A DNA stretch of 64,000 nt from Croceicoccus mobilis. Its GTDB lineage: Bacteria; Pseudomonadota; Alphaproteobacteria; Sphingomonadales; Sphingomonadaceae. The notes beneath the pieces were generated by a model. The model was given only the letters and a program-made list of their open reading frames with translations, searched no databases and had not been told where the DNA came from. Numbering within the stretch: the first letter of the stretch is position 1; every line of letters begins with the position of its first letter. Below are positions 17,435 to 28,040 of this stretch, piece by piece. Made by a program: the position numbers and the translations under genes. The stretch is taken from NCBI RefSeq assembly GCF_001661965.1, contig NZ_LYWZ01000028.1, forward strand, positions 1-64,000. The letters are read 5' to 3'.

Positions 17435-19630
17435 TCAGTTGTCCTCCATGGCCTGAAGTACCTTGTCGGGCGTCATCGGGAATTCGAAGATGCGCGCCCC
17501 GCTGGCGTTATAGATGGCATTGGCGATCGCGCCCGCGCCGCCGCACATGCCCAGCTCGCCGATGCCCTTGGCCTGGATCGCGCTGGCAGCGGCGTCCTTC
17601 TTTTCCAGCATCAGCACGTCGAGTGCAGGAATATCGCGGTGCACGGGCACGTGATATTCGGCGAGATCGGCATTGGCGATATGGCCGTCATTGGGGTCGA
17701 ACAGCAGCGCCTCTGTCAGCGCGGTGCCGATGGACCAGACCAGCCCGCCAATGCATTGCGAGCGCGCAGTCTTGGCATTCAGCACCCGGCCAAAGGCGAA
17801 TGCGCCCAGCATGCGGCTGACCCGAACCTCGCCCGTATGGCGATTGACGCGCACCTCGGCAAAAAACGCGCCAAAGCCGGAGGAGGTGTAATCATCGGCA
17901 ATCTTGCCCGGCTCGTAATGGCCGAGCGCGGATAGTTCCTTTCCGCCCAGCAGATCGGACACGGGCTGGCCGTTCAGCATGCCATCGGCGATGTCGAGTT
18001 CATCGCTGTTCACGCCTGCCTTTTCGGCCAGCGAGCCGCGCAGCTCCTCACAAGCGACCAGCACGGCGGAGCCGATCGAGGCCGCGCCCCAGCTGCCGCC
18101 CGAACCGGGACCGCGCGGGAAGTCGGTATCGCCCAGCTGGACCAGCACCTTTTCCGGCGGCAGGCCGAGCATCTCGCCCGCGATCTGCGACAATATGGCA
18201 TAGGTGCCGGTGCCAATATCGGTCATGTCGGTCTGCACGCTGGCGGTGCCGTCGGGGTTCAGCGTGACGCGGGCCTTCGCCTCGGCCACGTTGTGGACGC
18301 GCGCAGCGCTGGCGACGCCGGTGCCGATCCACCAATCGCCATCGCGCTTTAGCCGGGGCTGGCGCGGTCCGCTGTCCCAGCCAAATGCCTCGGCCCCTTC
18401 CTTCAGGCATCGGGCGAGGCCATGTTCGGTAAAGGGCAGGCCGGTGTCGGGGTCTTTCTCGGGGATGTTCTTCAGCCGCAATTCGACAGGGTCGATGCCG
18501 ATTTCTTCGGCCAGCACGTCCATCGCGGCCTCCAGCACAGGCATGCCGACCGCTTCGCCCGGTGCGCGGACGGATGCGGCGGTGGAGCGGTGGATGCGGG
18601 CGATCTCCAGCTTCAGCAGGCGATTGTCACCACCATAGAGGAACTGGCTTGATTGCAGCACCGGTTCGGCAAAGCTTTCGCCCGGCAGGTTGGCGACCAG
18701 CGCCTCATGCCCAAAGCCGGTCAGCACGCCGCCGCTATCGGCGGCAAGGCGCACGCGCTGGCGGCTTTCGCTGCGGTGGCCGATGGCCTGCATGACCTGC
18801 TGCCGGCTCATCACCACACGCACGGGGCGCGACAGCTGCATCGCGGCAATGGCCGCTGCCGCAGTCTCTTCGGCAACGCCCAGCTTCGACCCGAAGCCGC
18901 CGCCGACATAGCGGGAGATGAGGCGGACGTTCTCCTCATCCAAACCGGTGATATCGGCGAGTTCGGCGATATTGTAATTGGGCATCTGCTGCGCGGCATG
19001 CACTGTCAGCTTGGTGCCGTCCCATTGGGCAATGGCGGCGTGCGGTTCGATGGCGGCGCTGACATGGCCGTGTGTACGATAACGCAGGTCCACCGTGTGC
19101 GGCGCGGTCTTCATCGCATGGGCAAGATCGCCCTTGCTCATCGAACTGCCGTCGTCGGTTTCGCGTGGCGCGCTTTCCGGGTCGAGCGGAACCGAGCCGA
19201 TCTCGTCCGCTTCATAGTCGAAGGGAAGGTTCTTTGCCGCATGGCGTGCCTGTTCGAAGGTTTCCGCCACGATCAGCGCGATAGGCTGGCCGAAATAATC
19301 GACCTCACCGGGGCCCTGTTCGGGCGCGGCGGCGGCAGTTCCCTGCGCAGGCCGGGTGGTCATGCGCGGATCGTCGATCACCGCGATCACGCCATCCATG
19401 GCCAGCGCCGCTTTCTTGTCGATCGCGGTGATGCGTCCGCGCGCAAAGGGCGCGGTTACCAGCACGCCTTCAAGGCACCCATCAATCTGGTACTCGGCGG
19501 AATAGGGCGCGGTGCCCGTCACCTTGGCAAGGCCTTCGGGGCGCGACAGCGCCTTGCCGATCACGCCCTGTTTGCCGGTGTCCAGCAGGTTGCGCGTATC
19601 GGGTTCGTCCTGTTTGAAATATGCGTTCAC
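17435..19630 (-). CDS. PaoC-like aldehyde oxidoreductase, molybdenum-binding subunit
   Basis: The 731-aa molybdopterin-cytosine-dinucleotide subunit of a xanthine-oxidase-family enzyme. The MoCo domain motifs GGGFGSKLG, RAPGEAVGMP and the catalytic-Glu region GIGELGMCGGAGAIANAIYN are present, with an ExIAAA-like N-terminal TGTAPYSAEY segment. The start is GTG 19630, overlapping the TGA of the FAD subunit gene (GTGA) and giving the length usual for YagR/PaoC. The three genes thus form one coupled operon (2Fe-2S, FAD, Mo subunits). No XdhC/PaoD-type chaperone gene is adjacent. Substrate is probably a range of aldehydes, inferred from the family. Confidence 0.9.
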   Translation of the reverse strand: MNAYFKQDEPDTRNLLDTGKQGVIGKALSRPEGLAKVTGTAPYSAEYQIDGCLEGVLVTAPFARGRITAIDKKAALAMDGVIAVIDDPRMTTRPAQGTAAAAPEQGPGEVDYFGQPIALIVAETFEQARHAAKNLPFDYEADEIGSVPLDPESAPRETDDGSSMSKGDLAHAMKTAPHTVDLRYRTHGHVSAAIEPHAAIAQWDGTKLTVHAAQQMPNYNIAELADITGLDEENVRLISRYVGGGFGSKLGVAEETAAAAIAAMQLSRPVRVVMSRQQVMQAIGHRSESRQRVRLAADSGGVLTGFGHEALVANLPGESFAEPVLQSSQFLYGGDNRLLKLEIARIHRSTAASVRAPGEAVGMPVLEAAMDVLAEEIGIDPVELRLKNIPEKDPDTGLPFTEHGLARCLKEGAEAFGWDSGPRQPRLKRDGDWWIGTGVASAARVHNVAEAKARVTLNPDGTASVQTDMTDIGTGTYAILSQIAGEMLGLPPEKVLVQLGDTDFPRGPGSGGSWGAASIGSAVLVACEELRGSLAEKAGVNSDELDIADGMLNGQPVSDLLGGKELSALGHYEPGKIADDYTSSGFGAFFAEVRVNRHTGEVRVSRMLGAFAFGRVLNAKTARSQCIGGLVWSIGTALTEALLFDPNDGHIANADLAEYHVPVHRDIPALDVLMLEKKDAAASAIQAKGIGELGMCGGAGAIANAIYNASGARIFEFPMTPDKVLQAMEDN

Positions 19631-20609
19631 GGCTTTACCCCGGTTGCCTCGGCCAGCACCGCTTTCAGCGTGCGCCGCGCGAGGGGAATCTTGAAATCGT
19701 TCTCGCCGTAACCCTGTGCTTCTTCGAGCAGCAGGTCGGCGGCCTTGTCGAACAATGCCTCTGACGGGGACTGCCCGACCAGCAGGTCGGCAATGCGCGG
19801 ATCGTGCCACGGCTTATGCGCCAGTCCGCCAAACGCCAGATCGGCGCGGGTGATGGAATCGCCATCCATGTCGATGACCGCTGCCACGGAAACGAGCGCG
19901 AAGGCGTATGAGGACCGCTCGCGAACCTTGCGATAGACCTGCCTGCCCGCAACGGGGGCGGGGAGGGTGACGGCGGTGATGATCTCGCCATCTTCCAGCA
20001 CATTGTCCTTCCACGGCTGGTCGCCCGGCAGGCGGTGGAAATCGCGCACGGGCACGGTGCGGGTGCTGTCTTTAGGCCCGGCGATTTCGACCTGCGCGTC
20101 CAGCGCGGCCAGCACGACCGCCATGTCGCCGGGATAGGTGGCGATGCAGTGGTCGCTGGTGCCCAGCACCGCGTGCAGGCGGGCGACGCCCTTGATCGCG
20201 CCGCAGCCCGATCCGGGCTCGCGCTTGTTACAAGGCTGGTCGATATTGGTGAAATAATAGCAGCGCGTGCGCTGGCACAGATTGCCGCCGGTCGTCGCTT
20301 TGTTGCGCAATTGCTGGGTCGCGCCCGCAAGGATCGCGCGGGCCAGCACCGGCCAGTTTTCGCGTACCCGCATGTCGACAGCGGTCGCCGTATTGCTGAC
20401 GAGCGCGCCGATCGAAAGCCCGCCATCGGCGGTTTCCTCGATCCCGCCCAGCGGCAGCGGATTGATGTTGACCACGGTCGACGGGGTCTCGACCTCCAGC
20501 TTCAACAGATCGACGAAATTGGTGCCGCCCGCGATAGGGGCAGTGTGCTTGTCGGCGCACAGCTGCCCTGCATGGGCCAGGCCGTCGGCACGTTGCAGAT
20601 CGAACGGCT

Positions 20610-20613
<4 letters not shown>
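19627..20613 (-). CDS. PaoB-like FAD subunit with extra [4Fe-4S] cysteines
   Basis: A 328-aa FAD-binding subunit of a xanthine-oxidase-family enzyme. The FAD motif PIAGGTNFVDLLKLEVE and the second loop ATTGGNLCQRTRCYYF are present. A cysteine-rich insert (CQRTRC, then PCNKREPGSGC) matches the [4Fe-4S] insert known from E. coli PaoB (YagS), which sets this enzyme apart from ordinary xanthine dehydrogenases. ATG 20613 overlaps the TGA of the upstream 2Fe-2S gene by ATGA. The subunit takes electrons from the molybdenum and 2Fe-2S centres. Confidence 0.9.
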
Positions 20614-21122
<509 letters not shown>

Positions 21123-21276
21123 GATAGTCTCCTTGCCCCTCCAATGACCGAGGCGCGCTTCGTTTCCCGATCAATAATTTAAATGGTTAATGCGGGGCGA
21201 TTTGCGCCCGCGCGCCGGAACATGTTCCCGATCCGCTCGTCTCGTGGGTGGAGGGATTGCGATCGAGGAAAAGCGA

Positions 21277-23595
21277 ATGGCGGATCAAGAAAACCGGGGC
21301 CCTGATGCCGAGGCCCCGACCCTGCCCGAACCGCGCGAATATGAACACGCGGCAGGCGGCTGGGGTTCCGTGCAGGGCATTTCCCGGATCGAGCTGGCGG
21401 AGATGGCAGGCCCCGGCGCGCTGGACACGCTGAAGGAGCAGAACAAGCCGGGCGGCTATATGTGCTCCTCTTGTGCCTGGACCAAGCCGCCTAATCCCCA
21501 CCCCTTCGAATTCTGCGAAAACGGGGCGAAGGCGACGTTGTGGGACCTGACCACCCGCCGCTGCGGCCCGGAATTCTTTGCGCGCCACACCGTGTCGGAG
21601 CTTGCCGCGCGCAGCGATTACGAATTGGAGCAGGTGGGCCGGCTGACCCATCCGATGCGTTACGACGCGGCCACCGACAAATATGTCGAGACCGGCTGGG
21701 ACGAGGCGTTCGCCGCCATCGGCGCCAAACTAAACGAACTCGATCCCAAGTCGGTGACATTCTACGCCAGCGGCAAGGCGGGGCTGGAGGCCAGCTATCT
21801 TTATGCCCTGTTCGCCCGCATCTATGGGCACAATAACCTGCCCGACAGTTCGAACATGTGTCACGAAACGACTTCGGTCGGGCTGAAGAAGGTTGTCGGA
21901 TCGCCGGTCGGCACCTGCCAGCTGGAGGATCTGGAGCACTGCGATGCGATCTTCTACCTTGGCCAGAACCCCGGCACCAATTCCCCGCGCATCCTGCATC
22001 CGCTGAAGGACGCGGTGAAGCGCGGGTGCAAGATCGTGGTGTTCAATCCGCTGCGCGAAAAGGGGCTGGTCGAATTTACCGATCCGCAAAACCCGATCCA
22101 GATGACGGTCGGCAAACCCACGAAGATGAACCATATGTATCTGCAGGTCCGTTCGGGCGGCGATATCGCGGCGCTGATGGGCGTGATGAAACGCGTGATC
22201 GAGCGTGACGAAATGGCGCAGGCCGCAGGCGAAAAGCGCGTTCTCGACACGGCCTTTATCGAACAGCACACCAACGGGCTTCCCGCCTTCCTCGACACGC
22301 TGAAGGGCACTAGCTGGTCGTCGATCGAGAAGAACTCGGGCATCGCGCGCACCGATCTGGAAGCGGCGGGCGATGTCTATGCCGATGCGAAGAACGTGAT
22401 CGGCATCTATGGCATGGGGCTGACGCAGCATGTGCATGGATCGCAGGCGATCGGCATGCTGGTGAACCTGCTGCTATTGGGCGGAAACATGGGGAGGAAG
22501 GGCGCTGGCTGTTCCCCCATTCGCGGCCATTCCAACGTGCAGGGGCAGCGCACCGTCGGCATCACCGAGAAAACGGCGCTGGCTCCGGTCGACAAATATC
22601 GCGAATTGTTCGGCGTGGAAACGCCAGAGGAAGACGGCAACACCACGGTCGACTTCCTCGAGGGCGTGATCGATGGCAGCGCAAAGGGCTTTGTCGGGCT
22701 GGGCGGCAATCTGGCCAAGGCGGTGCCCGATCATGCGCGCATCCATCCCTGCTGGCGCGATCTCGAACTCACGGTTCATATCGCGACCCGCCTCAACAAG
22801 ACGCATTGCATGCCGGGCAAGGAAAGCTGGATTTTGCCCTGCCTCGTCCGGGCGGAGAAGGACATGCAGGAAAGCGGCAACCAGCAGGTCAGCATCGAGG
22901 ACAGCTTCAGCCATATTTACGGCTCCATCGGCAAGCGCGAGCCGGCCAGCGAGCATCTCCTTAGCGAGACCGCAATCGTCTGCCGCATGGCGAAGGCGAC
23001 TGTGCCCGCGAACCCGCGCGTCAAATGGGACGAATGGCAGGGCGATTACGCGAAGATCCGCAACCTCATCGCGCAGAGCTTTCCGCAGGAATTCCACGAC
23101 ATGAATGTGCGCATGGATCAGCCCGGCGGTTTCTATCGCGGCAATCCGGCGCATGAACGCATCTGGAAAACCGACAGCGGCAGGGCCGAATTCACCGATC
23201 CCAGCGTGCTCAATTCATGCGGCATCGGCGATGCGGACGGGCGCTTCCATCTTGTCACCCTGCGTTCGAACGATCAGTTCAACACCACCATCTATGGCCA
23301 TTCGGACCGTCTGCGCGGGCTGAAGGGCAGCCGCATGATCGTGATGATGAGCCCGCAGGACATCGTGAACCATGGCCTGCGCGAAGGGCAAGTCATCAGC
23401 CTTGCCACCGATACCGATGGCAGGGACGATTTCCACCGCTCTGTCGCCGGGCTGGAGGTTGTTCCCTATGACCTTCCGCGCGGCACGCTGGCGGGCTATT
23501 TTCCCGAACTGAATGCGCTGGTGCCGCTGTGGTATCACGACCGGCTCTCGAAGACCCCGGCAAGCAAGGGTATCCCGGTGCGGGTACTGGCCTGA
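21277..23595 (+). CDS. FdhF/YdeP-family molybdopterin oxidoreductase
   Basis: A 772-aa member of the DMSO-reductase superfamily in the YdeP branch. It has an N-terminal cysteine region (CSSCAW, later FEFCENGAKA), the domain THPMRYDAATDKYVETGWDEA, the predicted molybdenum-ligand region DSSNMCHETTSVGL, GQNPGTNSPR, and a C-terminal MopB-CT domain. ATG 21277 follows GAGGAAAAG; an upstream in-frame start lacks a site. E. coli YdeP is linked to acid resistance, but its substrate is not known, so no formate activity should be assumed. Divergent from the PaoABC-like operon across a 154-base promoter region. Confidence 0.88.
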   Translation: MADQENRGPDAEAPTLPEPREYEHAAGGWGSVQGISRIELAEMAGPGALDTLKEQNKPGGYMCSSCAWTKPPNPHPFEFCENGAKATLWDLTTRRCGPEFFARHTVSELAARSDYELEQVGRLTHPMRYDAATDKYVETGWDEAFAAIGAKLNELDPKSVTFYASGKAGLEASYLYALFARIYGHNNLPDSSNMCHETTSVGLKKVVGSPVGTCQLEDLEHCDAIFYLGQNPGTNSPRILHPLKDAVKRGCKIVVFNPLREKGLVEFTDPQNPIQMTVGKPTKMNHMYLQVRSGGDIAALMGVMKRVIERDEMAQAAGEKRVLDTAFIEQHTNGLPAFLDTLKGTSWSSIEKNSGIARTDLEAAGDVYADAKNVIGIYGMGLTQHVHGSQAIGMLVNLLLLGGNMGRKGAGCSPIRGHSNVQGQRTVGITEKTALAPVDKYRELFGVETPEEDGNTTVDFLEGVIDGSAKGFVGLGGNLAKAVPDHARIHPCWRDLELTVHIATRLNKTHCMPGKESWILPCLVRAEKDMQESGNQQVSIEDSFSHIYGSIGKREPASEHLLSETAIVCRMAKATVPANPRVKWDEWQGDYAKIRNLIAQSFPQEFHDMNVRMDQPGGFYRGNPAHERIWKTDSGRAEFTDPSVLNSCGIGDADGRFHLVTLRSNDQFNTTIYGHSDRLRGLKGSRMIVMMSPQDIVNHGLREGQVISLATDTDGRDDFHRSVAGLEVVPYDLPRGTLAGYFPELNALVPLWYHDRLSKTPASKGIPVRVLA

Positions 23596-23649
23596 GATCG
23601 ACGCGTGAGACAATCCGGGCGGCGGCTCATTCAAGGGTTCCACGCGCAG

Positions 23650-23673
23650 GCACGCGTATCCACTTACGCGTGC
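23650..23673. terminator. Perfect inverted repeat between convergent genes
   Basis: Arms GCACGCGTA (23650-23658) and TACGCGTGC (23665-23673) with loop TCCACT span the last codons and stop of the leftward HglS-type gene, 55 bases after the stop of the YdeP-like gene. It has no T run on either side. A role as a shared terminator or mRNA end is plausible but unproven. Confidence 0.4.
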
Positions 23674-24935
23674 ATGGCATCGGCCCGCGATCTGGTCGCA
23701 ATCGCGGCATATAGCGCAAAGGGATCGTGGACTGGGCGGCCCAGGGCCTGCTCGAATGCGTCCTGCGAAGCGCTTTCGGCATAGGCGCCGCGCACCTCTT
23801 CGCCAAGGTTGGAGCGGAAGATGCCGGCTGCGCTAACGGGCAGAAAATCCTCATAGGCGATGGGCTCGGTCGTGACGGTGCCATCATCATTGGTGACATG
23901 GCGCGCATAGGCCAGGCCCTCATCGACCATCTCTGCGAAATTGTCGGGAAAATCGGCGAAGGCCATTTCCAGCGACATGCCGTCATCACGCGAGCGGGTG
24001 AGGCATTCGTCGTAAAGCGCGCGGCCCTTGGGCGTCAGCGCCGCGCCGCGCTGCTCGATCTCGCCAAAACGGGCGGTATGCTGCGCGCTGGCGCTATCGG
24101 CATCTGCCGGGATGAAGCTTTCCGACAGGGCGTGGAAACTGGTCTGGCGCAGCAAGATCGGCACCTTGCGCCGGGGCGGGCCTTCGATGCTGTCCTTGGC
24201 CGCGATGCCACGCGCCAGCATTTCCGCCTGCGCCGCATCAATGTCGAGCGTGCGCGGGGTGAGATGATTGATATGCGGCCCCTTGAAAGAAACGATATCC
24301 GCGACCAGCCGGTGCGAGGCGAGCAGCCGTTCATAGGTCGGCGTGTCGACGATGGCATGCGAATGCCAGCGGAATATCTCCAATGCGGCAGCGACGAAAC
24401 GCTGCGCGTCGGAATCGTTCAGGCCGCCTTCGGCCTCTGCCTTCTCGACCAGCGCCATGCATTCGTCGGACACGATCCGGCGTGAGGCGAGGATGTCCAG
24501 CGCCTGCGCGCTCAAATCTTCGTCCGCGATCAGTTCGGGCCGCAGCAAAGAGGTGAAGACACGGAACGGGTTGCGCGCCAAAGCCTCTTCGCCGATCGGG
24601 CGGAAGGCGGTGGAGTGCACCGGGATGCCCGCGGCGGCCAGGTCGTAATAGCCGACAGGCTCCATCCCCATGACCGCGAACACCCGCGCGAGCGCCCGCA
24701 ATTCCGCCGGGGTGCCGACCCGGATCGCGCCATGGCGCTCGGCATCGATACGGGCCAGTTCGCCACGGCGCGACATGCTTTCCGCCTGCGCGACGTCAGC
24801 TTCCAGCGTGCGCGCATTGACCGTCGCGACAATGTCGAGAAGCTGCGCATAAAGCGGGACTTCGGCACGGTACATCGCTGACATGGCGGCCGAAAACAGG
24901 CTGCGGATGTCATCGCGAGGGATGAAATTGGACAT
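23664..24935 (-). CDS. hglS: HglS/YdcJ-type 2-oxoadipate dioxygenase/decarboxylase (DUF1338)
   Basis: A 423-aa non-heme iron enzyme of the VOC superfamily. The family signatures ERHGAIRVGTPAEL, AVMGMEPVGYYDLAAAGIP, STAFRPIGEEAL, RNPFRVFTSLLRPELI, FKGPHINHLTPRTLDID and KVPILLRQTSFHALSE are all present, including the His ligands in RHGAIR and GPHINHLT. Characterised HglS turns 2-oxoadipate into D-2-hydroxyglutarate and CO2 in lysine breakdown. No other lysine catabolic genes are nearby, so that pathway role is by family only. It converges on the YdeP-like gene; ATG 24935. Confidence 0.85.
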   Translation of the reverse strand: MSNFIPRDDIRSLFSAAMSAMYRAEVPLYAQLLDIVATVNARTLEADVAQAESMSRRGELARIDAERHGAIRVGTPAELRALARVFAVMGMEPVGYYDLAAAGIPVHSTAFRPIGEEALARNPFRVFTSLLRPELIADEDLSAQALDILASRRIVSDECMALVEKAEAEGGLNDSDAQRFVAAALEIFRWHSHAIVDTPTYERLLASHRLVADIVSFKGPHINHLTPRTLDIDAAQAEMLARGIAAKDSIEGPPRRKVPILLRQTSFHALSESFIPADADSASAQHTARFGEIEQRGAALTPKGRALYDECLTRSRDDGMSLEMAFADFPDNFAEMVDEGLAYARHVTNDDGTVTTEPIAYEDFLPVSAAGIFRSNLGEEVRGAYAESASQDAFEQALGRPVHDPFALYAAIATRSRADAMHA

Positions 24936-25037
24936 AGGGCTCCCGGCTCTTGAACGGTTCAGCGTGCGGCGTCAGCGCCGACTCATTGTCATGCTGACCT
25001 GCCCCTGCCGGGCGCGATGTTCAAGGGGGCGGGGCGA

Positions 25038-26927
25038 TCAGCCCCGCTTCTTGGGCTTCCCCTTGAATGCGGGCTTGCCTGACGCCGGCTTGCCGGCACC
25101 CTTGCCCTTGAACGGCTTTTTCGGTCCGTTGCGCGGCCTTTTGGGTGCGTCGCGCGGCGGACCATCGCCGTGCGGTGCGTCGTCGAACTTCTTCGCGCCG
25201 AATTTCTTCGGGCCGCGGGCGGGGCGATCGTCGCCCTGACCGCGATGCTTGAAGGGAGCCTTGCGCGGGCCGTCGTCATGGCCGCGCCTGCCGCCACGAT
25301 TTTCGCGTGCCGCTTCGCGCGGGCCGTCCGACGGCTCGATCAGCAGTGCGTCGCGGTCACCCTCGTCTCCGGCGGTGCGGTGGAGCGTTGCCGCGAACTT
25401 GTCGGCGATGGCGGTCGGAACCTGGAAATGGGTTTCGTTGGGGCCGATGCGGATCGCCCCGATCTCGGCGCGGGTGATATGGCCACGGCGGCACAGCAGC
25501 GGCAGGATCCAGCGCGGATCGGCGTTCTGGCGGCGGCCGACCTCGATGCGGAACCAGCGAACGTCCTCAAAACCGGGGCGGTGGCGGTCCGCTTGCGCCG
25601 CACGGCGCGCTTCGGGGGTGTTTTCGGTCAGCTCTTCGGGCTGCGGCATGCGGGCGCGGTGGGCGCGCACCAGCATGGCGGCGATTTCTTCCGCCGGGCG
25701 TTCCTCCAGCAGGCGCTGGCCCAGTTCGCGGTCGTCCTCCTCGATCTCGACCGGCTCGCGCAGCACTTCCAAAAGGCGTTCCCGGTCCTGCGCGCGAATG
25801 GCCTCGCGGCTGGGGGCCTCGATCCATTCGGCCTCGATCCTGGCGCCGCGCAGCATGGATTCGACGCGGCGGCGGCGCGGATAGGGCACGATAATGACTG
25901 CCGTGCCCTTTTTGCCCGCGCGGCCGGTGCGGCCCGACCGGTGCTGAAGCGTTTCGGCATCGCGCGGAATCTCGACATGCACGACAAGGCTGAGGCTAGG
26001 GAGGTCGATGCCCCGCGCGGCGACATCGGTGGCGACGCAAACGCGCGCGCGGCGGTCGCGCAGCGCCTGCAGCGCGTGGTTGCGCTCGCTCTGCGAATGT
26101 TCGCCCGACAGCGCGACGACGGCAAAGCCGCGTTCCTGCAGCGTGGCATGCAGGCGGCGCACATTGTCGCGCGTGGCGCAGAACAGGATCGCGGTTTCGG
26201 CTTCGTGAAAGCGTAGCAGGTTGACCACCGCCGCCTCGATCTCAGCCGGAGCGACCGTCACCGCCTGATAGGCGATGTCGCCATGGCCGCGATCGTCGCC
26301 CACGGTCGAGATGCGCAGCGCATCGTTCTGGTAGCGCTTGGCCAGCGCCACGATCGGCTTCGGCATGGTGGCCGAGAACAGCAGCGTGCGGCGGCCATCG
26401 GGCGTCGCGTCGAGCAGTTCTTCGAGGTCTTCGCGGAAGCCCATGTCGAGCATCTCGTCCGCCTCGTCCAGCACGGCGACGCGCAAGGAGGTGAGGTCAA
26501 GCGCACCGCGTTCGAGATGATCGCGCAGGCGGCCGGGCGTGCCGACCACGATATGCGCGCCGCGCGACAGGTTGCGGCGTTCCTTTGACGGATCCATCCC
26601 GCCGACGCAGGTCGCGATGCGCGCGCCGGTTTTCGCGTAAAGCCACATCAGTTCGCGGCTGACCTGCATGGCCAGCTCACGCGTCGGCGCGATGATCAGT
26701 GCCAGCGGCGCTTCGGCAAAGGGAAGCTGCTCCGCATCGCCCAGGAGGTTTTCCGCAAAGGCGAGGGAGAAGGCCACGGTCTTGCCCGAACCCGTCTGCG
26801 CCGAAACAATCAAATCGCGGCCCGAAGCCTCGGGCGCGAGCACGGCGGACTGCACCGCGGTAAGGGAGGTATAGCCACGTTCGTCGAGCGTCTGGGCAAA
26901 GACGGAAGGCAGGTCGGGGAAATTCAT
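25038..26927 (-). CDS. DEAD-box RNA helicase with DbpA-type C-terminal domain and basic tail
   Basis: A 629-aa ATP-dependent RNA helicase. Helicase motifs appear in order: Walker A SAQTGSGKT (about residue 45), PTRELAMQV, GTPGRL, VLDEADEMLDMGF (about 150), SAT in LLFSATMP, and the C-terminal ARGIDLPSL and HRSGRTGRAGKKG. A DbpA-like RNA-binding domain follows (FRIEVGRRQNADPRWILPLL). The last 110 or so residues are Arg/Lys/Gly/Pro-rich low complexity, typical of an RNA-binding tail. ATG 26927 is used; a longer frame adds 21 doubtful residues. Such helicases act in ribosome assembly and cold growth. Confidence 0.93.
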   Translation of the reverse strand: MNFPDLPSVFAQTLDERGYTSLTAVQSAVLAPEASGRDLIVSAQTGSGKTVAFSLAFAENLLGDAEQLPFAEAPLALIIAPTRELAMQVSRELMWLYAKTGARIATCVGGMDPSKERRNLSRGAHIVVGTPGRLRDHLERGALDLTSLRVAVLDEADEMLDMGFREDLEELLDATPDGRRTLLFSATMPKPIVALAKRYQNDALRISTVGDDRGHGDIAYQAVTVAPAEIEAAVVNLLRFHEAETAILFCATRDNVRRLHATLQERGFAVVALSGEHSQSERNHALQALRDRRARVCVATDVAARGIDLPSLSLVVHVEIPRDAETLQHRSGRTGRAGKKGTAVIIVPYPRRRRVESMLRGARIEAEWIEAPSREAIRAQDRERLLEVLREPVEIEEDDRELGQRLLEERPAEEIAAMLVRAHRARMPQPEELTENTPEARRAAQADRHRPGFEDVRWFRIEVGRRQNADPRWILPLLCRRGHITRAEIGAIRIGPNETHFQVPTAIADKFAATLHRTAGDEGDRDALLIEPSDGPREAARENRGGRRGHDDGPRKAPFKHRGQGDDRPARGPKKFGAKKFDDAPHGDGPPRDAPKRPRNGPKKPFKGKGAGKPASGKPAFKGKPKKRG

Positions 26928-27257
26928 GTCACTCTCAAGGGTCCGGGTGAACCGGACTCGATCGGGCCGGAGGGACGGCGCGGCGATCATGCAAGCGGTT
27001 CAGCTGTGGGGGTCCGCACAAAGGCATCGCGGACCAAACGGCCCCTGCCTGACTATCGATGCGGGTATCTCGCGCGCCCCTTACAGGCAGAATCGCGCTT
27101 TGGCTCTCTTTATTTTTGTTTGCCGTAAGATTCTTTGCCCCGGCCGGGCGGGGGCGTGTCCCCGCTTCCGCTCGCTTTGCCGCAGATCGTGCGCGCCGGC
27201 GGAACCGGATGGGCCGCGGTCCTTATCGATAGAAACACTATTGAAAAAGGACGTTAC
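26928..27257. other. 330-base divergent intergenic region
   Basis: This separates the leftward helicase gene from the rightward SDR operon and should hold both promoters and a long helicase leader. An A/T-rich tract occurs around 27105-27130. I see no tRNA, small gene or clear promoter hexamers. Confidence 0.4.
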
Positions 27258-28040
27258 GTGGATCTCAAGATCAAGAACAGGAAAGCCCTTATCACGGGTG
27301 CGACGGGCGGAATCGGCCGTCACACATGCGCGATGCTGGATGCGGAAGGCGTATCGCTGTTCCTCAGCGACACCGACGAAGAGGCCCTGGCGGAACTGGC
27401 CGGAGAATATGGCGCGCAATATGCCGCGAGCGATCTGTCGAGCAAGGATGGCTGCGAAAGCCTCGTCGAGGCGGCAGGCACCGATTTCGACATCTGGGTC
27501 CACGCGACCGGCGTGACCGGCGGCAAGGGCGACCCGCTTGCCATGAGCGAGGAAGAATGGGCCGATGCGATCAACATCGATTTCCTGTCTGCGGTACGGC
27601 TGGCGCGGCATATCTGCCCGCCGATGACGGATCGCGGCTGGGGCCGGGTCGTTTTCATCACCTCCGAAAACGTGGCGCAGCCCTATCCGGATGAGACGGT
27701 CTATAATTCGGCGAAATCGGCTCTGCTGTCATTTGCGAAGAGCGTGGCGATGCAGCATTCGGGATCAGGCCTGCTGGTCAATTGCGTGGCGCCCGCGTTC
27801 ATCGAGACGCCGATGACCGATGGCATGATGGAAAAGCGGTCGAAGGAAAAGGACTGTAGCTTCGACGAGGCGGTCGAAAGCTTCCTCGAAGAGCAGCGTC
27901 CCTATCTTGTCATGAAACGCCGCGGCAAGCCCGAGGAAGTGGCTGCCGTCATCACCATGCTGTGCAGCGAACTCGCCAGTTTCGTCACCGGCGCGAACTG
28001 GCGCGTCGATGGCGGCGCGGTCGGCAGCATCAATGTGTGA
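27258..28040 (+). CDS. SDR-family oxidoreductase
   Basis: A 260-aa classical short-chain dehydrogenase. The cofactor loop TGATGGIG, the strand-end STD-like acidic residue FLSDTDEEA (suggesting NAD preference), the catalytic YNSAK and the C-terminal FVTGANWRVDGGAV are present. The start is GTG 27258, with AAGGA seven bases upstream; no ATG fits. The stop overlaps the esterase start by 8 bases, so it opens an operon SDR-esterase-GH15. Substrate cannot be told from sequence. Confidence 0.85.
   Translation: MDLKIKNRKALITGATGGIGRHTCAMLDAEGVSLFLSDTDEEALAELAGEYGAQYAASDLSSKDGCESLVEAAGTDFDIWVHATGVTGGKGDPLAMSEEEWADAINIDFLSAVRLARHICPPMTDRGWGRVVFITSENVAQPYPDETVYNSAKSALLSFAKSVAMQHSGSGLLVNCVAPAFIETPMTDGMMEKRSKEKDCSFDEAVESFLEEQRPYLVMKRRGKPEEVAAVITMLCSELASFVTGANWRVDGGAVGSINV

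Noticed and set aside
21277-23595. Annotation as formate dehydrogenase FdhF
   Set aside because: It belongs to the YdeP branch with an unknown substrate; the true formate dehydrogenase is the fds operon at 40-46 kb.
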